Of a stretch of DNA of 10,857 bases, positions 6,530-10,857 are shown piece by piece. The first letter of the stretch is position 1; each line of letters starts with the position of its first letter. The stretch is from VBCK01 sp035511515 (GTDB lineage: Bacteria; Pseudomonadota; Gammaproteobacteria; Burkholderiales; Burkholderiaceae_F): contig DATKFG010000012.1 in the NCBI GenBank assembly GCA_035511515.1, positions 1-10,857 on the forward strand, given 5' to 3'. The position numbers were made by a program, and so were the translations under genes. The notes below the pieces were generated by a model. That model saw nothing but the letters and a program-made list of their open reading frames with translations, was not told the origin of the DNA and did not search any database.

Positions 6530-7605
6530 ACGCACCCCTGGACCGGGCAGTGCGCCTGCAAACGCCGGCCGACGCAGCCGCGGCGAAGGCGGCCCGTTCG
6601 CAGTTGAAGCAGCGCGCGCGCGAGCTGCTGGCACGCAACGATGCGGTGCTGGTCGCGCATTACTACGTCGACGGTGAGCTGCAGGACCTGGCGCTCGAAA
6701 CCGGCGGCTGCGTGGCCGATTCGCTCGAGATGGCACGCTTCGGCCGCAACCATCCGGCCCGCACGCTGGTGGTGGCGGGCGTGCGCTTCATGGGCGAGAC
6801 CGCCAAGATCCTGTCTCCCGAAAAGCGCGTGCTGATGCCGGAGCTGGAGGCGACCTGCTCGCTCGATATCGGCTGCCCGGCCGATGCCTTCGCGCGCTTT
6901 TGCGATCAGCACCCGGACCGCACCGTGGTCGTGTACGCGAACACCAGCGCGGCCGTGAAGGCGCGGGCCGACTGGATGGTGACGAGCTCGTGCGCGCTGC
7001 CGATCGTGGCCCACCTGAAGGAGCGCGGCGAAAAGGTGCTGTGGGCGCCGGACCGGCACCTGGGACGGTACGTGCAGCAGCAAAGCGGCGCCGACATGCT
7101 GCTGTGGGATGCCACCTGCGTCGTGCACGACGAGTTCAAGGGCATCGAGCTGGGGCTGCTGCGCCGCGAACGCCCCAACGCCAAGGTGCTGGTGCATCCG
7201 GAGTCGCCCGCCGGCGTGATCGAGCAGGCCGACCTGGTCGGATCGACGACGCAGCTGCTGCGGGCGGTGGCCGAGATGGACGCCGACGAGTTCATCGTGG
7301 CCACCGATGCGGGGCTGTTTCACCGGATGCGCCAGATCGCGCCGGGCAAGACGCTGATCGAAGCCCCCACGGCCGGCACCAGCGCGACCTGCAAGGCCTG
7401 TGCGCACTGCCCCTGGATGGCGATGAACAGCGTCGAGAAGCTGATGCACTGCCTGTCCGGCGCAGCCGCGCCGATCGAGCTCGCCGCCGACGTGATCGAG
7501 GCCGCCCGCACCTGCATCGAGCGGATGCTCGACTTCGTCGCAAAGCATCCGGGCGCGACCGCGGCGCCTGCCACCGGTTTCGTACCGCACCTGGGCGCCG
7601 CCTGA
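6526..7605 (+). CDS. nadA: Quinolinate synthase A
   Basis: The protein is 359 residues, normal for the family. NadA condenses iminoaspartate with dihydroxyacetone phosphate to form quinolinate, using an oxygen-sensitive 4Fe-4S cluster. The three ligand cysteines are present: Cys111 in EATCSLD, Cys198 in DATCVVHDEF and Cys295 in CKACAHCPWMAMN (289-301). AHYYVDGELQDLA at 44-56, FMGETAKIL at 88-96 and HPESP at 224-228 are further family motifs. The ATG overlaps the rpiA stop by 4 nt and no ribosome site is visible ahead of it. The frame is open far upstream, but that extension runs through rpiA and is not coding. Its stop codon lies in the loop of a perfect hairpin. The iminoaspartate source (nadB or an aspartate dehydrogenase) is not in the window. 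Confidence 0.97.
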   Translation: MNAPLDRAVRLQTPADAAAAKAARSQLKQRARELLARNDAVLVAHYYVDGELQDLALETGGCVADSLEMARFGRNHPARTLVVAGVRFMGETAKILSPEKRVLMPELEATCSLDIGCPADAFARFCDQHPDRTVVVYANTSAAVKARADWMVTSSCALPIVAHLKERGEKVLWAPDRHLGRYVQQQSGADMLLWDATCVVHDEFKGIELGLLRRERPNAKVLVHPESPAGVIEQADLVGSTTQLLRAVAEMDADEFIVATDAGLFHRMRQIAPGKTLIEAPTAGTSATCKACAHCPWMAMNSVEKLMHCLSGAAAPIELAADVIEAARTCIERMLDFVAKHPGATAAPATGFVPHLGAA

Positions 7606-7614
7606 GGCGGCGCC
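7594..7614 (+). repeat. Perfect 9-bp GC hairpin with the nadA stop codon as its loop
   Basis: GGCGCCGCC at 7594-7602 is the exact reverse complement of GGCGGCGCC at 7606-7614. The three loop bases, 7603-7605, are the nadA TGA. No T-run follows, so it is not a standard intrinsic terminator. It could modulate termination at the stop, protect the 3' end of an upstream transcript segment, or reduce read-through into nadC, which starts 32 nt further on. Confidence 0.7.
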
Positions 7615-7645
7615 GCGCGCGGGCACCGACTGCAGGTCCAGCCCG

Positions 7646-8557
7646 ATGTTCGATCGGAACGAGACGCTCGAGCAGGCGCGCGCCCGCAACGTGCGCGACG
7701 CGCTGGCCGAAGACATCGGCCGCGGCGACTGGACCGGAAGCCTGATTCCCGAATCGCAGCGCTTGCGGGCCCGCGTGGTGGCCCGCGAGCCGGCCGTGCT
7801 GTGCGGGCAGTCGTGGTTCGAAGCCTGCCTGCTCCAGCTCGATGCGGCGGCGCTCATTCAATGGCACCTGGCCGAAGGCGGCTCGCTGTCGCACGGCCTG
7901 GCGGTGTGCGACATCGAGGCGCGGGCGCGCGCGCTGCTGGCCGCCGAGCGGCCGGCGCTGAACTTCCTGCAGCTGCTGTCGGCCACGGCCACGGCGGCCC
8001 GCCGTTACGTGGACGCGATTGCGGGCGCCTCGCCGAATCCGCGCGGCTGCTCGATCCTGGATACCCGCAAGACGCTGCCCGGCCTGCGCCTTGCGCAGAA
8101 GTACGCGGTCCGGATCGGCGGGGCCAGCAACCATCGGCTGGCGCTGTACGACGGCATCCTGATCAAGGAAAACCACATCGCCGCGGCCGGCGGCGTGACG
8201 GACGCGCTGCACGCGGCCCGGGCGCTGCAGGCCGGCGTGCCGATCCAGGTCGAGGTCGAATCCATCGCGCAGTTGCAGGAAGCGCTCGCGGCGCAAGCCA
8301 CCGACATCCTGCTGGATAACTTCACGCTGGCGCAGATGCGCGAGGCGGTCGCGGTGTGCGCCGGGCGCGCGCGGCTGGAAGTGTCGGGCGGGGTCGACCT
8401 GGCGCAGGTGCGCGCCGTCGCGGCTACCGGCGTGGACCGCATCTCGATCGGAAAGCTGACCAAAGACGTGGCGGCGGTGGATTTCTCGCTGCGCGTGATC
8501 GAAACGCTGCAGGTGCGCGATGCGACTTCGAAACCGTTGATGCCGCCCTCACCATGA
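7646..8557 (+). CDS. nadC: Nicotinate-nucleotide pyrophosphorylase (quinolinate phosphoribosyltransferase)
   Basis: The protein is 303 residues, slightly longer than the usual 280-290. NadC converts quinolinate and PRPP to nicotinate mononucleotide, CO2 and pyrophosphate. Family motifs run in order: LAEDIGRGDWT at 20-30, ERPALNFLQLLSATAT at 101-116, LDTRKTLPGLR at 138-148, GGASNHRLALYDG at 158-170 then ILIKENHI at 171-178, VEVES at 202-206, LLDN at 222-225 and EVSGG at 245-249. The basic and acidic residues in these motifs form the substrate pocket in known structures. CAGGT stands about 9-13 nt before the ATG at 7646. Its TGA overlaps the start of the flavin-reductase gene (ATGA, 8554-8557). 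The last dozen residues (about 292-303) look like a loosely conserved tail. Confidence 0.97.
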   Translation: MFDRNETLEQARARNVRDALAEDIGRGDWTGSLIPESQRLRARVVAREPAVLCGQSWFEACLLQLDAAALIQWHLAEGGSLSHGLAVCDIEARARALLAAERPALNFLQLLSATATAARRYVDAIAGASPNPRGCSILDTRKTLPGLRLAQKYAVRIGGASNHRLALYDGILIKENHIAAAGGVTDALHAARALQAGVPIQVEVESIAQLQEALAAQATDILLDNFTLAQMREAVAVCAGRARLEVSGGVDLAQVRAVAATGVDRISIGKLTKDVAAVDFSLRVIETLQVRDATSKPLMPPSP

Positions 8558-9051
8558 ATGAGATGGCCGAGCTCTTTTCCCGCCTCACTCTGGGCGTGTA
8601 CGTAGTCGGTGTCGCCGATGGCGAGCGCCGCGATGCATTCACCGCGGCGTGGGTCATGCAGGCGTCGTACGATCCGATGCTCCTGGCCGTCAGCATCAAC
8701 CCGCACAACGCGTCCCACTCGATCCTTCAGGCGAGCGGCGGCTTTTCAGTGAGCGTGCTGAAACAGGGGCAGCTCGAACTTGCCCGGACCTTCGGCACCC
8801 GATCCGGGCGTGGACCGGACAAGCTTGCGGGCGTTGCCTGGTGGCCGGGGCACAAAGGCGCGCCGGTACTTCAGGAGGCACTGGCGTACTTCGAGTGCGA
8901 GCTGACCGATCGCGTACCAGCCGGTGACCATGAAATCGCTATCGGTCGCGTCGTCGGCGGACGGATTCTGGACCGTGGTGCCACCCCGATGGCCTATGGC
9001 GAGACCGGGGCGATGGACGGCAGCAGCACCATCTACCCGACATCGTTCTGA
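8554..9051 (+). CDS. Flavin reductase-like FMN-binding protein
   Basis: The protein is 165 residues and consists of a single flavin-reductase-like (split-barrel FMN-binding) domain. LTLGVYVVGV at 11-20, FTAAWVMQASYDPMLLAVS at 29-47, INPHNASH at 48-55, GGFSVSVL at 62-69, LARTFG at 76-81 and AGDHEIAIGRVV at 123-134 follow the family order. Members bind FMN and either reduce it with NAD(P)H for a partner oxygenase or act alone; the substrate cannot be read from sequence. The ATG overlaps the nadC stop by 4 nt and has no ribosome site of its own, so it is probably translated by coupling and belongs to the rpiA-nadA-nadC transcript. Its C-terminus is followed by a 103-nt gap. Confidence 0.88.
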   Translation: MNEMAELFSRLTLGVYVVGVADGERRDAFTAAWVMQASYDPMLLAVSINPHNASHSILQASGGFSVSVLKQGQLELARTFGTRSGRGPDKLAGVAWWPGHKGAPVLQEALAYFECELTDRVPAGDHEIAIGRVVGGRILDRGATPMAYGETGAMDGSSTIYPTSF

Positions 9052-9118
9052 AAGCGCCTGCCGGCAAGTTGTTGCGTAAACCCCGCTCACCTCGTGGTCC
9101 CGAACAAATTCCCGCCTC

Positions 9119-9124
9119 GATAAT
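9119..9124 (+). promoter_or_regulatory. Possible -10 box ahead of the short ORF and glycosyltransferase
   Basis: GATAAT at 9119-9124 matches the -10 consensus at five of six positions in a 103-nt gap after the flavin-reductase gene. No convincing -35 is seen 16-18 nt upstream. It would place a transcript start near 9131, shortly before the CGGAG ribosome site of the ORF at 9155. Confidence 0.25.
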
Positions 9125-9154
9125 GGGCGCCCCTGATCTGCTCCGGAGCGCCGC

Positions 9155-9283
9155 ATGACATCGCGATTGGCTCTACTCGCCTTCTCGACGGACCCGCTGG
9201 GCCACTGCTACAGTCGCGCCCTTACCGCGGCGGGCGGGTTGCTGACAGCGATTGTCGACGGCGCGGGCTGCGAGGATCACTGA
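9155..9283 (+). pseudogene. 42-residue ORF with a good ribosome site: truncated gene remnant or leader peptide
   Basis: The ATG at 9155 has CGGAG 6 nt upstream, one of the better ribosome sites in the window. It reads 42 residues, MTSRLALLAFSTDPLGHCYS and onward, to a TGA at 9281-9283, 7 nt before the glycosyltransferase ATG. The first half looks like the first beta-alpha unit of a Rossmann-type enzyme (hydrophobic strand, then a helix ending TAAGG). The end, VDGAGCEDH, then stops abruptly. Two readings are possible: the 5' remnant of a longer gene cut off when the following DNA arrived, or a leader whose translation feeds the glycosyltransferase, which lacks its own ribosome site. I cannot name the parent family. 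Confidence 0.4.
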
Positions 9284-9290
9284 CGTTGTT

Positions 9291-10571
9291 ATGAGAATTG
9301 GCTTGCAGACTTGGGGCAGTGAGGGAGACGTACAGCCGTTCATTGCTTTGGCAGCGGGGCTTGCGAGCGCCGGGCACGAGGTAACGCTGCTGGCCACGGA
9401 CATCCATCGACGCGATTACAGCGCGCTGGCGCAAAAGCTCGGATTTGCATGGCTCAGCGTGACAAGCCCGGATCTGCCTTCACCCGAAGGACTCGAGGAA
9501 CTTGGGCGCAAGCTCTTCGGGACAACCAATCCCATGAAGCAGGTCGAACTGATCACGCAGCACTTGCTCGAACCAGCCAGATACGCCATGTTCGACGCCG
9601 CACAGAATCTGTGTCGCTCGAACGACGTGATCGTCGGCCACATCCTGATTGATCCTCTCCGCGTTGCTGCGGAAAAGGCGGGAGTTCCGCTGGCGACCAT
9701 CAGTCTCGCTCATAATGCCATCCCCTCGCCACACACTCGCCCTTACGGCTTTCCGAAGGTAGGACGATGGGCGACGCCCCTGTGGTGGAAGCTGGCCCAA
9801 GCGATGATGAATCGAGCCTTTCTTCCGAACGTCAACGCCTTGCGGGAACGCCAGGGACTGGCGCCGGATCGCGATGTCCTGACTCAAACATGGGCGTCGG
9901 AGCGGCTCAATCTGATTGCGGTGAGCCCGGTGTTGTGTGAACTCCCGTCGGACTGGAGCACCAACCACCGTGTCTGCGGATTCCTGAATCTCCGAGTTGA
10001 TCAGTCGGTGGAAGAGACACCGCCCGGCCTGGATGAGTTCATTGCGGGAGACGAGCCTCCCGTCTACTTCACCTTCGGAAGCATGATGCCTTCCAATTTG
10101 GACTACATACGTGGGGTAGCGGACATCTGGTCGTCAGCGGTGCGCCTGGCGGCTTGTCGAGCCATCTTTCAGTTTCCCTGGGACGACCTGTCAGCCGTCG
10201 AAACAGACGCCAGAGTCTTCAAGGTGAAACGATCGCCGCACAAGACGATATTCCCGAATTGCGCCCTGGTCGTTCACCATGGCGGTGCAGGAACGACCCA
10301 GACGACTCTTCTCGCAGGTCGTCCGTCGGTTGTCGTGGCACACCTGGTCGACCAGTTTTTCTGGGGTTCGGAACTGGAAAGACTGGGCGTCGCCGGGCCT
10401 TCTCAGAAGCGCAAGGGACTTTCGGCAAGACGCCTCGCCAAATCAATCACCAAGGCCTTGAATTCGCGCGAGATGTTAAGGCGCGCTGCCTCGCTTGGAC
10501 GAGCGATGGCGGAGGAGGACGGGGTCAAGGTCGCGGTTTCCGCAATCGAGGCCATGGTCGCAGGGAGCTGA
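9291..10571 (+). CDS. GT1-family glycosyltransferase (sterol/macrolide UGT-like)
   Basis: The protein is 426 residues with the GT-B fold of GT1 enzymes. The N-terminal acceptor domain opens MRIGLQTWGSEGDVQPF, close to the GSRGDVQP signature of sterol glucosyltransferase-like and lipid or rhamnosyl transferases. The C-terminal donor domain has VYFTFGSMMP at 258-267, HHGGAGTTQTTLLAGRP at 329-345 and AHLVDQFFW at 350-358, where Asp354-Gln355 would contact the sugar. It should be cytoplasmic or membrane-peripheral. Sugar donor and acceptor cannot be read. The ATG at 9291 fits the family N-terminus; a TTG at 9252 would add 13 residues. No close ribosome site is seen, so translation may depend on the ORF ending 7 nt upstream. 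Base composition differs: 36 of 60 G+C in 9661-9720 against 47 of 60 in 7921-7980 of nadC, which suggests transfer. Confidence 0.9.
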   Translation: MRIGLQTWGSEGDVQPFIALAAGLASAGHEVTLLATDIHRRDYSALAQKLGFAWLSVTSPDLPSPEGLEELGRKLFGTTNPMKQVELITQHLLEPARYAMFDAAQNLCRSNDVIVGHILIDPLRVAAEKAGVPLATISLAHNAIPSPHTRPYGFPKVGRWATPLWWKLAQAMMNRAFLPNVNALRERQGLAPDRDVLTQTWASERLNLIAVSPVLCELPSDWSTNHRVCGFLNLRVDQSVEETPPGLDEFIAGDEPPVYFTFGSMMPSNLDYIRGVADIWSSAVRLAACRAIFQFPWDDLSAVETDARVFKVKRSPHKTIFPNCALVVHHGGAGTTQTTLLAGRPSVVVAHLVDQFFWGSELERLGVAGPSQKRKGLSARRLAKSITKALNSREMLRRAASLGRAMAEEDGVKVAVSAIEAMVAGS

Positions 10572-10604
10572 ACGCGCATCCATTTCACGCTGCGCGGTGA
10601 CGGC

Positions 10605-10639
10605 TTGCCCAAGATCCGACCGAACCCCGGGCAAATTTT
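10605..10639 (+). terminator. Weak terminator-like hairpin after the glycosyltransferase
   Basis: TTGCCC at 10605-10610 pairs with GGGCAA at 10629-10634 and is followed by ATTTT (10635-10639). The loop is 18 nt, which is long, so stability is modest. It lies between the ends of two genes that face each other, where a terminator is expected. Confidence 0.3.
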
Positions 10640-10642
10640 GGA

Positions 10643-10857
10643 TTACGTCGCCCTGTCTGCCTGCAGGTGCTTGTAGACCATCGCCCTGAACAGGCCCAGC
10701 GCGGCCGATTCGTTGGCCTTGTCACGGGTGCGTTGATCGTGGCGGCGTTTAAGTGCGGGAGTGCTTCCGTTTCCGAAATCGGTGGATACGTTGACGACGT
10801 GCTTGTTGTTGTCTACCCAATAGCTTCCTTTGTAGGTAACTCCGCCAATCGTGGATA
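10643..10857 (-). CDS. C-terminal part of an unrecognised protein, cut by the right edge
   Basis: On the minus strand one frame is open from the window edge to a TAA at 10645-10643, giving 70 residues. It begins STIGGVTYKGSYWVDNNKHV, continues with NVSTDFGNGS (22-31) and ends in a charged helical stretch (ALKRRHDQRTRDKANESAA) and YKHLQADRAT. The other two minus frames are closed by stops inside the region, and the sequence looks protein-like (aromatic strand-like start, amphipathic helix end). I recognise no family. The gene starts outside the window and converges on the glycosyltransferase gene. Its base composition is also lower in G+C than that of the nad operon. Confidence 0.55.
   Translation of the reverse strand, partial: STIGGVTYKGSYWVDNNKHVVNVSTDFGNGSTPALKRRHDQRTRDKANESAALGLFRAMVYKHLQADRAT

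Noticed and set aside
6259..7857. 532-codon minus-strand open frame opposite rpiA, nadA and nadC
   Set aside because: It covers parts of three well-identified genes in the antisense direction and reads as His/Arg/Gly-rich sequence without recognisable domains; a GC artefact.

Overview
The window is G+C-rich chromosomal DNA from a proteobacterium. It is most likely a betaproteobacterium such as a Burkholderiales relative. That inference rests on codon use, short intergenic GC hairpin repeats, an rpiA-nadA-nadC cluster and the types of exported proteins present. No phage, plasmid, transposase, CRISPR or RNA gene is visible.

Layout, left to right. (1) Positions 1-57 hold the possible 3' tail of a rightward gene. 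(2) Positions 67-235 hold a pair of inverted, REP-like hairpin repeats; one copy is interrupted by a second hairpin. (3) Positions 243-2881 form a leftward three-gene unit. It is transcribed in the order Tat-exported metallo-beta-lactamase-fold hydrolase (COG1237-like), SCO/SenC-type copper/thiol protein (8-nt overlap), then a signal-peptide-bearing SAM-methyltransferase-fold protein (COG4798-like). All three appear to act outside the cytoplasm. (4) Divergently, 3033-3239 encodes a 68-residue two-helix membrane protein, followed by a terminator-like hairpin. (5) Leftward from about 5733 to 3270 lie a basic-tailed membrane protein and an exported gamma-glutamyltransferase-family Ntn-hydrolase. 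(6) Rightward from 5822 to 9051 runs a tight metabolic operon: rpiA, nadA, nadC and a flavin-reductase-like FMN protein. ATGA overlaps occur at rpiA/nadA and nadC/flavin reductase. RpiA feeds ribose-5-phosphate to PRPP, NadA makes quinolinate, and NadC joins quinolinate to PRPP; nadB is not in the window. (7) From 9155 to the right edge the DNA is less G+C-rich. It holds a 42-codon ORF with a good ribosome site, which may be a gene remnant or a leader, then a GT1-family glycosyltransferase, and then the C-terminus of an unrecognised protein on the opposite strand.

Most of the window is ordinary, well-recognised metabolism and envelope functions. The parts that deserve a second look are the exported MBL/SCO/methyltransferase trio, the perfect hairpin that places the nadA stop codon in its loop, the nadA-nadC operon that ends in a flavin reductase rather than nadB, and the compositional break with a short ORF in front of the glycosyltransferase. 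I did not find clear evidence for a wholly new system.
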